From the NCBI RefSeq assembly GCF_029626025.1, contig NZ_JARUBF010000001.1, positions 3,100,001 through 3,164,000 of the forward strand: a stretch of 64,000 nucleotides of DNA, written 5' to 3'. The notes beneath the pieces are model-generated. The model was not told the DNA's origin. It was given only the letters and a program-made list of their open reading frames with translations, and did not search any database. The stretch is from Solwaraspora sp. WMMD406. GTDB lineage: Bacteria > Actinomycetota > Actinomycetes > Mycobacteriales > Micromonosporaceae. Within the stretch, counting starts at the first letter, position 1, and every line of letters starts with the position of its first letter. Positions 17,766 to 29,706 of this stretch are shown here, piece by piece. Made by a program: the position numbers and the translations under genes.

Positions 17766-17796
17766 GCCGCCGCCGGCGTCCTTGACCGGCGGCGGC
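17766..17796. terminator. Hairpin upstream of the DUF2203 gene
   Basis: Eleven-base arms (GCCGCCGCCGG) around a 9-nt loop, about 220 nt after proC and 35 nt before the next start. It may be a late proC terminator or a leader structure. Confidence 0.5.
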
Positions 17797-17830
17797 CCGG
17801 GGAAGTTCGGGATGCACCATACTGGCGGGC

Positions 17831-18181
17831 GTGTTCACCCTCGCCCAGGCGCGCCACCTGATGGCCACCCTGCGTCCCCGGATCGACGAACTCGTCGTCC
17901 TCCGCGCCGACCTGGCCGAGCTGCGGGCCGATCTGGCCAACGGTGCGGACAGTCCGCATGGCGGGTTGGCGGAGGTCAAGGGCTTGGAGGCGCGGATCTA
18001 CGGGATCCTTGACGAGATCAACGAACACGACATCCAGGTCAAGGGCGTCGCTCCGGTACTGCTCGACTTCGCCGGTGAGCTGGACGGCCGGCCGGTGTTG
18101 TGGTGCTGGCTGGAGGGTGACGGCGAGATCCGTTGGTACCACCGGCTGGAATGCGGCTTCTCCGGCCGTCGCCGGATCTGA
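17831..18181 (+). CDS. DUF2203 family protein
   Basis: A 116-residue small protein of the DUF2203 family. It begins with FTLAQARHLMATLRP, has a long helical middle (DELVVLRADLAELRADLA) and a C-terminal beta segment LLDFAGELDGRPVLWCWLEG with EIRWYHRLECGFSGRR, which is the family hallmark. The function is unknown in all members I can recall. GTG 17831 gives the family's normal start, although no strong ribosome binding site is visible. Confidence 0.8.
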   Translation: MFTLAQARHLMATLRPRIDELVVLRADLAELRADLANGADSPHGGLAEVKGLEARIYGILDEINEHDIQVKGVAPVLLDFAGELDGRPVLWCWLEGDGEIRWYHRLECGFSGRRRI

Positions 18182-18243
18182 CCCGTACCGGCTCGCCGCT
18201 TTCCGCCGTCCTCGACCGCGCTGATCTCGGCCCAGCCGATCCC

Positions 18244-18306
18244 TCGCGCCGATCCCCCGCGCCGATCCCCCGCGCCGATCCCCGCGCCGATCCCCCGCGC
18301 CGATCC
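18244..18306. repeat. 13-bp minisatellite
   Basis: Five near-perfect copies of a CGCGCCGATCCCC unit (one copy lacks a C), just downstream of the DUF2203 gene. Non-coding; see findings. Confidence 0.85.
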
Positions 18307-18364
18307 CTCTGTCGCTCGGCTGATCCTGACGCGGGGCTGACCTGAGCGGGCTGATCGGAACGAC

Positions 18365-18378
18365 TGGGAGCGCTACCG
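18365..18378. promoter_or_regulatory. CebR/CelR-like operator upstream of chitinase
   Basis: TGGGAGCGCTACCG matches the LacI-family CebR/CelR box TGGGAGCGCTCCCA at 12 of 14 positions. It lies about 24 bp upstream of the -35 element, a position that would suit control by an oligosaccharide-responsive repressor. No such repressor gene is in the window. Confidence 0.6.
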
Positions 18379-18401
18379 GCGGAGATCGAGATATCGACAT
18401 C

Positions 18402-18431
18402 TTGACGAGGTGGCGAACTTGTGAGTAGCGT
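18402..18431 (+). promoter_or_regulatory. Candidate chitinase promoter
   Basis: TTGACG at 18402-18407 and TAGCGT at 18426-18431 with an 18-bp spacer fit a vegetative sigma promoter. An imperfect palindrome CAGAAGCTTTCTG follows at about 18434-18446 and TTTCCTAAC at about 18452, both in an unusually AT-rich stretch before the start codon. Confidence 0.55.
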
Positions 18432-18478
18432 CTCAGAAGCTTTCTGAAAAGTTTCCTAACTATTTGGGGAGGCGCCTC

Positions 18479-20104
<1,626 letters not shown>

Positions 20105-20127
20105 TCCCGGTCGGCCGACGGTAGGAC

Positions 20128-20163
20128 GATGCCCGGAGCAGGCGACCGCCGGCTCCGGGCATC
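20128..20163. terminator. Bidirectional hairpin terminator
   Basis: Eleven-base perfect arms (GATGCCCGGAG) around a 14-nt loop between the convergent chitinase and ABC-ATPase genes. Confidence 0.75.
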
Positions 20164-20171
20164 CTCGTACG

Positions 20172-20978
20172 TCACTTGCGGTTGACGTGGTCGACGTACG
20201 CCCGCACGACCTCTTCGCTCGGACCGTCCATCCTGATCTCGCCGGACTCCAGCCAGATGCTGCGTTCGCAGGTGTCCAGGATCGACTTGTTGCTGTGGCT
20301 GACCAGGAAGACGGTGCCGGCCTCGGCCCGCAGCTCGCGGACCCGTTCCTCGCTGCGTCGCTGGAACGCGGCGTCGCCGGTGGCCAGCGCCTCGTCGATC
20401 ATGAGCACGTCGTGGCTCTTCGCCGCGGCGATGGAGAACCGCAGCCGGGCGCCCATGCCGGAGGAGTAGGTCCGCATGGGCAGCGAGATGAAGTCGCCAC
20501 GTTCGTTGATGCCGGAGAACTCCACGATGCCGTCGTACTTCTCCTTGACCTCGGCCGGGGTCATCCCCATGGCAAGACAGCCGAGTACGACGTTACGTTC
20601 ACCGGTGAGGTCGTTCATCAGCGCGGCGTTCACCCCGAGCAGGGACGGCTGACCCTGGGTGTAGACCTTGCCCCGGTGCGGCGGCAGCAGTCCGGCGACC
20701 GCGCGCAGCAGGGTCGACTTGCCGGACCCGTTGCTGCCGATCAGGCCGATCGCCTCACCCCGGTACGCCACGAAGCTCACCCCCCGGATGGCGTGCACCT
20801 CGCGTACCGTCGGGGCCCGTTTGCCGGTGGCGATCCGGCGCAACGCGGCGGCCGGGCTGGTCCGGCCACCGCCGCCGGTGTTGATCCGGTAGACGACGTG
20901 CAGGTTGTCCACGATCACCGTGGGAATCCGGCCGGTGCCGGGGGTGGGTACGGTGCCCGCCGGGTCAGCCACGGCCAT
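20172..20978 (-). CDS. Polysaccharide/teichoic-acid-type ABC exporter, ATP-binding subunit
   Basis: A 268-residue ATPase of the TagH/Wzt type. Walker A is IGSNGSGKSTLL, the signature is YSSGMGARLRF and Walker B is DVLMIDEALATGD, followed by the H-loop FLVSHS. The insertion between Walker A and signature (GERNVVLGCLAMGM) is typical of O-antigen and teichoic acid exporters. It lacks the C-terminal sugar-recognition domain of Wzt. The start overlaps the end of the permease gene by 14 nt, so the two are one operon. It would power export of a lipid-linked cell-surface polymer. Confidence 0.88.
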   Translation of the reverse strand: MAVADPAGTVPTPGTGRIPTVIVDNLHVVYRINTGGGGRTSPAAALRRIATGKRAPTVREVHAIRGVSFVAYRGEAIGLIGSNGSGKSTLLRAVAGLLPPHRGKVYTQGQPSLLGVNAALMNDLTGERNVVLGCLAMGMTPAEVKEKYDGIVEFSGINERGDFISLPMRTYSSGMGARLRFSIAAAKSHDVLMIDEALATGDAAFQRRSEERVRELRAEAGTVFLVSHSNKSILDTCERSIWLESGEIRMDGPSEEVVRAYVDHVNRK

Positions 20979-21873
20979 ACTCCTCTTCCGCGCGCCAGAA
21001 GTAGACGAAGCCCACCACGCCCATCACCACCGCCCAGCCGGCCGCCGCCGGCCACAGGTAGGCGGGTGGGTCGCCGCCCATCGAGTCCATCATGGCGTAC
21101 CGCACCAGGTCGATGTAGATCGCCATCGGGTTGGCCTGCAGCACGGCGACGACCCAGTCGGGCATGTCGGCGGGCAACCGGTCGAAGCTGTAGAACACCC
21201 CCGAGGCGTACAACCAGGTGCGGGTGACGAACGGCAGCAGCTGCGACAGGTCGCTGGTCCTGGCCGCCCACCGGGCGACCGTCATCGCCAGTCCGGTGCC
21301 GAAGATGGTCTGCAGGATCAGGGCGGGAACCACCAGCAGCCAGCTCAGGTCGATGCCCTCTCCGGTGACCAGCATGATCACCGCGAGTACGGCGATCGAC
21401 GGCCCGAGCTGTTGCAACTGCACCAGCACCGCGGTCAACGGCAGGGTGGCCCTGGGGAAGTGCACCGCGCGGATCAGGTTGAGGTTGTCGCCGATCGACC
21501 GGGCGGCGGTGGTCACCGTCTGCTGGGTGTAGGTGAAGATGAAGATCCCGGTGCACAGGTACGCGATGAAGTTGTCGATCCCACGGCTGGTGCCCAGCAG
21601 CAGACCGAAGACCAGCAGGTAGACGCCCGCGTTGGCGAGCGGTGTGAGGACCTGCCAGATCTGTCCCAGCCGGGCGTTGGTGTAAGTCGAGATCAGCCGG
21701 GCGCTGGCATACGCCCAGATGAAGTGCCGTCGTGACCACAGCTGTCTGAGGTAGGCGAGGAGTTTCGGGCGCGCTCCGCTGACCGCCAGTCCGTAGCGTT
21801 CGGCGAGCTCGGTAGCGGTCAGCCCGCTGTCCGGGTCCAGCGTCACGGTCGTGCCGCTGGTCGACTGCTGCAT
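20965..21873 (-). CDS. Polysaccharide-type ABC-2 permease
   Basis: A 302-residue membrane subunit of the ABC-2 (TagG/Wzm) type. After a cytoplasmic N-terminus of about 60 residues (LWSRRHFIWAYASARL is the amphipathic interface helix) there are six hydrophobic segments, including AGVYLLVFGLLLG, IAVLAVIMLVTG and WAVVMGVVGFVYF. The conserved FPRATLPLTAVL and LLPFVTRTWLYASGVFYSF blocks identify the family. ATG 21873 has GAAGGA upstream; ATG 21906 is an alternative. No glycosyltransferases are nearby, so the exported polymer is unknown. Confidence 0.87.
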   Translation of the reverse strand: MQQSTSGTTVTLDPDSGLTATELAERYGLAVSGARPKLLAYLRQLWSRRHFIWAYASARLISTYTNARLGQIWQVLTPLANAGVYLLVFGLLLGTSRGIDNFIAYLCTGIFIFTYTQQTVTTAARSIGDNLNLIRAVHFPRATLPLTAVLVQLQQLGPSIAVLAVIMLVTGEGIDLSWLLVVPALILQTIFGTGLAMTVARWAARTSDLSQLLPFVTRTWLYASGVFYSFDRLPADMPDWVVAVLQANPMAIYIDLVRYAMMDSMGGDPPAYLWPAAAGWAVVMGVVGFVYFWRAEEEYGRG

Positions 21874-22042
21874 CCGATCCGTCCTTCCGTCAGCCGGGGC
21901 CGCCACTCGCGCACACCCGCCGTCCCTTCCCGTACGGACCGTCCGGCGACGATCCCGCGAACCCGCGACGACGCCGTGTCACCGCGCCTCCTGCGCCGCC
22001 TCGCGGTGCCCGTGTCCGGGTCGACCGACACCGGGTGCCGTT

Positions 22043-22160
22043 CCGACCGGCACCACTGGGTGGCCGTTCCGACCGGCACCACTGGGTGGCCTCGGGCCGA
22101 CCGGCACCACTGGGTGGCCGTTCCGACCGGCACCACTGGGTGGCCTCGGGCCGACCAGCA
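22043..22160. repeat. Alternating 26/28-bp tandem repeat
   Basis: Four copies of a core CCGACCGGCACCACTGGGTG, joined alternately by GCCGTT and GCCTCGGG tails, so that a 54-bp composite unit is repeated twice; a partial fifth core follows. The core contains no clear palindrome. There are no spacers of CRISPR type. Confidence 0.85.
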
Positions 22161-22293
22161 CCGCTTCCGACCAGGGACCCTGATCGCACGGGTTCGTCGC
22201 CGATGATCACCTGGGTGCGTCGACCACCCGGCGGGTCCGGTGGCACGGAACGATACCGTCGCGTCCTGACCGAAACGGTAGGGGAGCGGACGG

Positions 22294-22311
22294 CGATACG
22301 CAACCGTATCG
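22294..22311. promoter_or_regulatory. Candidate TetR operator
   Basis: Perfect palindrome CGATACG-CAAC-CGTATCG, 23 bp upstream of the TetR start. A related half-site CGATACCGT occurs about 45 bp earlier (near 22249). Position and symmetry fit autoregulation. Confidence 0.65.
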
Positions 22312-22333
22312 ACGTCGGCGTACACTCGGGTGG

Positions 22334-22975
22334 ATGCAGGTCGACGGAAAGCGAGCTCCCGCCGGTGCCGCGGTGCTGCGCGAAGAGGTGACGCAGGCGA
22401 TCCGAACCGCCGTCTTCGAGGAACTGGCCTCGGTCGGCTACGGCCGGATGTCGATCGAGGCGGTGGCGCGGCGGGCCGGGGTCGGCAAGACCGCTGTCTA
22501 CCGGCGGTGGGCCTCGAAGCTGGACATGGTGATCGAGATCGTGTCGGCGGTCGCCGTGAAGGTCACCACGATCCCCGACACCGGCACCCTGCGCGGTGAC
22601 CTCGAACTGGTGCTGTCGTTCGCCGCCCGCGCCCTGCGACATCCCCTGGCCAGTCAGATCGTGCCGGACCTGCTCGCCGAGGCGGCCCGCAACCCGGCGA
22701 TCGCGCAGACCCTGCAAACCGCCCTGCGCGACAGCCAACGCGACATCGGAACCCTGGTGGCGAGCCGGGCGGTACGACGCGGCGAACTCGCCGACGACAC
22801 CGATCCCGACCTGCTGGTCGACCTGATGGTGGGCCCGCTGTACTGGCGGCTGGCGGTGGCCCGGACGCCGTTGCCGGCACGCTACGTCAGTCAGGTGGCG
22901 GACGCCGTCGCCGCCGCCCTGACCGCCGGCCGGGTGGAGCCCGCCCGGCGCGACGCGCTTCCCGACCAAGGCTGA
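22334..22975 (+). CDS. TetR-family transcriptional regulator
   Basis: A 213-residue repressor. The N-terminal HTH spans about residues 17-65: TAVFEELASVGYGRMSIEAV, then ARRAGVGKTAVYRRWASK, ending at the domain boundary. The rest is a helical ligand-binding domain of the TetR_C_16-like type (FAARALRHPLASQIVPDLLA, LLVDLMVGPLYWRLAV). The ATG at 22334 directly follows a GGGTGG-poor site, but the HTH begins at the expected distance. The palindrome just upstream is its likely target, and the divergent ABC exporter is a candidate regulated operon. Confidence 0.88.
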   Translation: MQVDGKRAPAGAAVLREEVTQAIRTAVFEELASVGYGRMSIEAVARRAGVGKTAVYRRWASKLDMVIEIVSAVAVKVTTIPDTGTLRGDLELVLSFAARALRHPLASQIVPDLLAEAARNPAIAQTLQTALRDSQRDIGTLVASRAVRRGELADDTDPDLLVDLMVGPLYWRLAVARTPLPARYVSQVADAVAAALTAGRVEPARRDALPDQG

Positions 22976-23034
22976 GCGCGGCGGCACCGGACGGTACGTA
23001 GACTCGTCGGTCGAGCACTCGTCGGTCGAGCCGG

Positions 23035-23086
23035 GACGAAGGAGCGCGATGCGGACCGTAGACGAAGGAGCGCGATGCGGACCGTA
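23035..23086 (+). repeat. 26-bp tandem duplication of a ribosome binding site and start codon
   Basis: The unit (core ACGAAGGAGCGCGATGCGGA) occurs twice head to tail. The second copy starts the lipoprotein gene. The first copy opens a 12-codon frame (ATG 23049) that reads into the second copy in another phase and stops at TAG 23085-23087. A shorter repeat ACTCGTCGGTCGAG is also duplicated just upstream (about 23002-23030). Confidence 0.85.
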
Positions 23087-23590
23087 GCCGCCCGAGCCCT
23101 CCGGGGCGCCGGTTGCCTGCTCGCCGGACTGCTGCTGACCGCCGGCTGCACCGCCGATCCGGCACCCGTGCCGAGCGGGACCCCGACGCCCGTACGGCCC
23201 GCCGGTCAGGACCAGGCACGGCAGGTGGTGCACGACTATCTGGACGCGATGCGGGCCAAGGACGTAGCCCTGGGCCGCGCGCAGCTGTGTCCCGCCACCC
23301 AACTGATCTTCGACAGTAGCGCGACCAGCGCCAACGGTGATTTCGCGCCACACTTCACCGTGCCCGAGGCGGAGATCACCGACACCCGACAGGTGCCGGT
23401 GGGCCACGAAGTGACCGCGACCGTGACGGTCGCCACCGGTACCGTGGTGACCCCGGTCGAGCTGCTGTTCACCGTCACCCCGGTCGACGACGGCGAATCC
23501 TGGTGCATCCACGACGAGACGCTGGCCCCGACGAGCGCGGCGACCACCGAGTCGACCGCCCCGCCGCCGGCCGGCGAGCCGGCCGGGTGA
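23075..23590 (+). CDS. Secreted lipoprotein, NTF2-like/DUF4878-type
   Basis: A 171-residue lipoprotein. The signal sequence RALRGAGCLLAGLLLTAGC ends in the lipobox LTAGC, so it would be lipid-anchored outside the membrane. The mature part starts with a Pro-rich linker, then a domain opening with QARQVVHDYLDAMRAKDVAL, which is the usual first helix of DUF4878/NTF2-like extracellular domains, and closes with LFTVTPVDDGESWCIHDE. Function is unknown; relatives are often sensor-like or accessory lipoproteins. Its start region is part of the 26-bp duplication. aroG follows after 21 nt. Confidence 0.75.
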   Translation: MRTVAARALRGAGCLLAGLLLTAGCTADPAPVPSGTPTPVRPAGQDQARQVVHDYLDAMRAKDVALGRAQLCPATQLIFDSSATSANGDFAPHFTVPEAEITDTRQVPVGHEVTATVTVATGTVVTPVELLFTVTPVDDGESWCIHDETLAPTSAATTESTAPPPAGEPAG

Positions 23591-23602
23591 ACGTCGGACT
23601 AG

Positions 23603-26072
<2,470 letters not shown>

Positions 26073-26081
<9 letters not shown>

Positions 26082-26120
26082 GCGACAAGGTCCCCAGACC
26101 GCTGAGGGACAAGGTCCCCA
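26073..26120. repeat. 24-bp tandem duplication over a stop codon
   Basis: Two head-to-tail copies (GACCGCTGAG-C/G-GACAAGGTCCCCA), one mismatch. The first contains the threonine aldolase stop codon. Confidence 0.85.
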
Positions 26121-26138
26121 GTCAGGCCAGCTGAGCTG

Positions 26139-27014
26139 TCACGTCAGCTGCCGCAGGGTGGCGATGTCGGCGGCGTGCCCCAGGTGTTTCTCGGTCGGGG
26201 TTTCGACCAGCACCGGCACGCCGGCGGTCGCCGGGTGGGCCATCAGCTCGGCGAACGCGCCCATCCCGATGGCGCCCTTGCCGATCGTCTCGTGCCGGTC
26301 CCGGGTCGACCCGCACGGGTCGCGGGAATCGTTGGCGTGCACCAACCGCAGTCGATCCGCGCCGACCGCCGTGACCAGCGCGTCCAGAGTCGCCGTCATC
26401 CCGCCGGGGGCCGCAAGGTCGTGGCCGGCGGCCCAGGCGTGGCAGGTGTCGAAACAGACCCCCATCCGGGGATGCCAGTCGACCGCCGCCAGGTAGGGCT
26501 CCAGATGTTCGACCCGGGAGGCCAGTGACCGGCCGCCACCGGCGCTCGGCTCGACCAGCAGCATCGGCCCGTCCGCCGCGTCGGCCGCGTCCAGCAGGGG
26601 CAGCAGTGCTGCCCGTACCTGGCGCATCGCCGTATCGGCGTATCCGTCGTCGACCGCGCTGCCAGCGTGGAAGACCACCGCGTCGGCGCCGATCTCCCGG
26701 CCCCGGCGCAACGCGTGCTCCAGGGTGGCGGTGGACCGCTCGACGGTGGCGGCCGTCGGCGAGCCCAGATTCACCAGCAGCGAGGCGTGCACGTAGGCGG
26801 GCAGGCCACGGTCGGCACAGCCGTCGCGGAACGCGACGTCTTGCGCCGGGTCACCGTCGGGTAGCGCCCAACCGCGTGAGTTGCCGACGTACACCTGCAC
26901 CACCTGCGAGCCGGCGGCGTCGGCGTACGGCAGCGCGGCCCGCGCCAGCCCGCCGGAGGTCGGCGTGTGCGACCCGATCAGCCGACCCGGGTCGACCTGG
27001 TTGTCTCCTGCCAT
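26139..27014 (-). CDS. nfo: Endonuclease IV (deoxyribonuclease IV) homologue
   Basis: AP endonuclease of base-excision repair, 291 residues with a TIM barrel and three-metal site. The ligands are visible in order: YVHASLLVNLGSP (His), VVFHAGS (His), LLVEPSAGGG (Glu), GVCFDTCHAWAAGHD (Asp and His), LVHANDSRDPCGS with RHETIGKG (His/Asp), and VLVETPTEK (Glu). ATG 27014 lies 2 nt after the pknL stop, so it is expressed with the kinase gene. An upstream extension of the frame runs into pknL and is not part of the protein. Confidence 0.9.
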   Translation of the reverse strand: MAGDNQVDPGRLIGSHTPTSGGLARAALPYADAAGSQVVQVYVGNSRGWALPDGDPAQDVAFRDGCADRGLPAYVHASLLVNLGSPTAATVERSTATLEHALRRGREIGADAVVFHAGSAVDDGYADTAMRQVRAALLPLLDAADAADGPMLLVEPSAGGGRSLASRVEHLEPYLAAVDWHPRMGVCFDTCHAWAAGHDLAAPGGMTATLDALVTAVGADRLRLVHANDSRDPCGSTRDRHETIGKGAIGMGAFAELMAHPATAGVPVLVETPTEKHLGHAADIATLRQLT

Positions 27015-27016
27015 CT

Positions 27017-29134
27017 TCAGAAGCAGCCGATCACGATCTCGGTCCCCGGTGGCACCTCGGATCCCTCGCCGGGGTTCTGGTACCGCACGGTGCCGTTGGG
27101 GTTGAAGTCGACGCGTACCGCGAAGCCCAAGGCCTGAAGCTGGCCGGCGGCGTCCTGACACGGAAGGTCGACGACGCGCGGCACCGCGATCGCCGGCGGT
27201 CCCTTGCTGACCTTGAGCTTGATCTCGGCGCCCTGCTCGGCACCGGCCCCGTCCGGCGGGTCCTGGTCGATCACCTGGTCCTTCGGCTTGTCCGAGTCCT
27301 CCGAGGCGACCAGCGGCTCCAGACCGAGTTCCTCGAGGATGCGCTGCGCCTCGTTCACGGTCAACCCGATCACGTTCGGCACGGTGATCGGCGCGCGGCC
27401 CTTGCTGACCGTCACCGTCACCAGATCGCCCGGTTTGACCTCGGTGCCGACCGGTGGATCGACGCTCAGCACCACCCCGGCCGGCAGGTTGTCGTCGTAG
27501 CGGTCAGGTGCCTGTTCGATGGTGAGCCGGGCCTTCTCCAGATCGACCTGCGCCAGGTCGAGCGTCTTGCCGACGACGTCGGGCACCTGGTAGCGCTCCG
27601 GACCCAGCGACAAGGTGAGCACGATCTCGCCGCCGCGCACGATCCGGCTGGTGGACGGCGGCTCCTGGGCCAGCACCAGATCGGCGGCGACGTTCTCGTC
27701 GTGGCGAGGGTCGGCGAACCGTACGGTGAACCCCTCCCGGGCCGCCACGGTCTGGGCGTCGGAACCGTTCAGGCTGACGAGGTCCGGCGCGGACGTGTAG
27801 CGGCCCGCGCCGAGCCACCAGCCGCCCAGCGCGACCACCAGGATCAGCGCCACCGCGCCGGCGATCGCGGTGGTCCTGGCCCGAGGATCGGTGGCGAGCC
27901 GCTCCCGTAGCCCACCCGATCCGCCACCGGCCCGGCCCGCCGAGCCGGCCCGCCGGCCCGCCGAGCCGGCCCGCCGACCGGTCGGTTCGGCCCGGCCGTC
28001 GTCGCCGCGTCGTCGCCCGGACCTGCCGTCACCGGCGCTGTGCACCACGGCCGGGCCGCCGGCCGCCGCCGAGCGGACCACGGTGCCCGGTGCCGCCCGT
28101 CGGCGCGGTGCCGCCTTGTCCCGCTTCTCCTTCGGCTCGGGCAGCCTGGCCCAGGACGGCCGTTGTGCCGGTTCGACCGCGGCCAGCGCCGTCGTGGGCT
28201 GTGCCACCTGACGCAGTACGGCGGTGTTCGCGCTGGCGTTGCCGAGATCGTCCCGGACCACCTGCACCTCGGACAGCAACGCGCCGGCGTCGGTGGGACG
28301 CTGACCGGGGTCCCGGCGGGTGGCCTGGACGACCAGGTCGTCGACCATCGCCGGTACGCCGGGCACCACCTGGGACGGCGGCGGGACGTCCTGGTCGACG
28401 TGCTGCCAGGCCACCTCCGCCGGGCGGTCGCCGTCGTAGGGGACCCGTCCGGTGAGCATCTCGAACAGCACGATCCCGGCCGAGTAGACGTCGGTCCTCG
28501 GGTCGGCGCGTCCCTCGGTCACCAGTTCCGGTGCCACGTACGCGACCGTCGCCATCAACTGCCCGCCATCGGCGGCGTCCGCGCTGGCCTCGACCGCCTG
28601 GGCCAGCCCGAAGTCGGCTACCTTGACCACACTGTCGATCAGGTTGCCGGAACCGCCGGTCGGCGCCTCGGCCACCAGCACGTTCTCGGGTTTGACGTCC
28701 CGATGCACCAGGCCGGCCCGGTGCGCGGCACCGATCGCGGCGAGCATCTGTTCGAGGATCGCCAACGCCTCGCCCGGGTTCAACCGTCGGCGCTGCGTCA
28801 GTACCTCGCGCAAGGTGCTGCCCCGGACGTACTCCATCACCAGGTACGGCAAGCCGTCGTGGGTGCCCTGGTCGTAGACGGCGACCACGTTCGGATGGGT
28901 GAGCCGGGCGATGGTCTTGGCCTCGTCGGTGAACCGGTCCAGGAATCCGGCGGACTGGCCGTGCGCGTCACGGGCCTGCGACGGATGAATGATCTTCAGT
29001 GCGACGGTGCGTTCCAGCCGCTCGTCGGTCGCGGTGTACACGGTCGCCATCCCGCCCCGTGCCACCCGGGTACGGATGCGGTACCGCCCGTCGATCAACG
29101 AGCCCAGCAGCGAGTCGGCGACCTGTGTGTCCAT
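27017..29134 (-). CDS. pknL: Serine/threonine kinase PknL with four PASTA domains
   Basis: A 705-residue transmembrane receptor kinase. The kinase domain (about 17-285) has the glycine loop VARGGMATVY, catalytic LVHRDVKPENVLV, VADFGLAQA and the DVYSAGIVLFEMLTG block. A disordered juxtamembrane segment rich in Arg/Ala/Gly (AGSAGRR repeats) leads to one membrane helix (IAGAVALILVVALGGWWLG, near residue 430). Four extracellular PASTA domains follow; VPDVVGKTLDLAQVDLEKA and VPNVIGLTVNEAQRILEEL are typical. The M. tuberculosis PknL lacks the PASTA region, so this version may sense peptidoglycan. It is divergent from its presumed substrate Rv2175c. ATG 29134 fits the domain start. Confidence 0.92.
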   Translation of the reverse strand: MDTQVADSLLGSLIDGRYRIRTRVARGGMATVYTATDERLERTVALKIIHPSQARDAHGQSAGFLDRFTDEAKTIARLTHPNVVAVYDQGTHDGLPYLVMEYVRGSTLREVLTQRRRLNPGEALAILEQMLAAIGAAHRAGLVHRDVKPENVLVAEAPTGGSGNLIDSVVKVADFGLAQAVEASADAADGGQLMATVAYVAPELVTEGRADPRTDVYSAGIVLFEMLTGRVPYDGDRPAEVAWQHVDQDVPPPSQVVPGVPAMVDDLVVQATRRDPGQRPTDAGALLSEVQVVRDDLGNASANTAVLRQVAQPTTALAAVEPAQRPSWARLPEPKEKRDKAAPRRRAAPGTVVRSAAAGGPAVVHSAGDGRSGRRRGDDGRAEPTGRRAGSAGRRAGSAGRAGGGSGGLRERLATDPRARTTAIAGAVALILVVALGGWWLGAGRYTSAPDLVSLNGSDAQTVAAREGFTVRFADPRHDENVAADLVLAQEPPSTSRIVRGGEIVLTLSLGPERYQVPDVVGKTLDLAQVDLEKARLTIEQAPDRYDDNLPAGVVLSVDPPVGTEVKPGDLVTVTVSKGRAPITVPNVIGLTVNEAQRILEELGLEPLVASEDSDKPKDQVIDQDPPDGAGAEQGAEIKLKVSKGPPAIAVPRVVDLPCQDAAGQLQALGFAVRVDFNPNGTVRYQNPGEGSEVPPGTEIVIGCF

Positions 29135-29293
29135 CGGCAGGCAGTCTATGCGGCCGGGACGTGGGGGTAGAACACCGATCGTGCCCGGTCCACCGAACCG
29201 GGCCAAACCGTTACCTGACCCGGGTGCCCGTCGGGTGGGCGTTCCGGCGGGGCGGCGTGGTCGGGCGTGGTCGGTACGTGGCAGGGTGGTGTG

Positions 29294-29701
29294 GTGACCG
29301 ATCCCGCCTCCGCCGGAGCGCTACCTCCTGCCGCTGGCACCTCGCCCTCCGCCACCCACCTCGACGCGGCGGAGCCCGCCGAGTGGTTCACCTTGCCCGA
29401 CGTCGCCGAGCGACTCGAGGTGTCGATCAGCAAGGTGCACCAGATGATCCGCGACCGCGAGTTGCTGGCTGTCCGCCGCGACGGTGTCCGGCGCGTACCG
29501 GCGGAACTCGTCGCCAACCGTACGGTGCGCAAGCACCTGCCGGGCATCCTCACCCTGCTGCACGACGCCGGCTTCTCGGACGAGGAGACGCTGCGCTGGC
29601 TGTACCGCCCGGACGACTCCCTGCCCGGCACCCCGGCGGCGGCGCTCGGTGGTGACCGCGCCCGCGAGGTCAAACGGCGCGCCCAGGCTGAAGGCTTCTG
29701 A
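29294..29701 (+). CDS. DNA-binding protein, Rv2175c family
   Basis: A 135-residue winged HTH protein. The HTH is WFTLPDVAERLEVSISKVHQ followed by MIRDRELLAVRRDGVRRVP, and the family's C-terminal block LPGILTLLHDAGFSDEETLR-WLYRPDDSLPG and REVKRRAQAEGF is complete. In M. tuberculosis Rv2175c is phosphorylated by PknL near its N-terminus, which abolishes DNA binding. Here the N-terminal tail also has several Thr/Ser residues. The gene is divergent from pknL, as in mycobacteria. GTG 29294 is preferred; GTG 29291 is one codon earlier. Confidence 0.88.
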   Translation: MTDPASAGALPPAAGTSPSATHLDAAEPAEWFTLPDVAERLEVSISKVHQMIRDRELLAVRRDGVRRVPAELVANRTVRKHLPGILTLLHDAGFSDEETLRWLYRPDDSLPGTPAAALGGDRAREVKRRAQAEGF

Positions 29702-29706
29702 GCACG

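Larger units (their letters stand above)
21874..22333. other. Divergent intergenic region with repeats and operator
   Basis: 460 bases between the exporter and TetR genes, transcribed away from each other. It contains the 26/28-bp repeat block (22043-22160) and the TetR palindrome (22294-22311). I see no protein gene in it. Confidence 0.6.

Noticed and set aside
18244-18306. Minisatellite considered as a DnaA box array or replication iteron set
   Set aside because: The 13-bp unit is not a DnaA box, lacks AT-rich DNA beside it and no replication gene is close.
22043-22160. Regularly spaced repeats considered as a CRISPR array
   Set aside because: Units are contiguous with no unique spacers, alternate in length and have no cas genes nearby.
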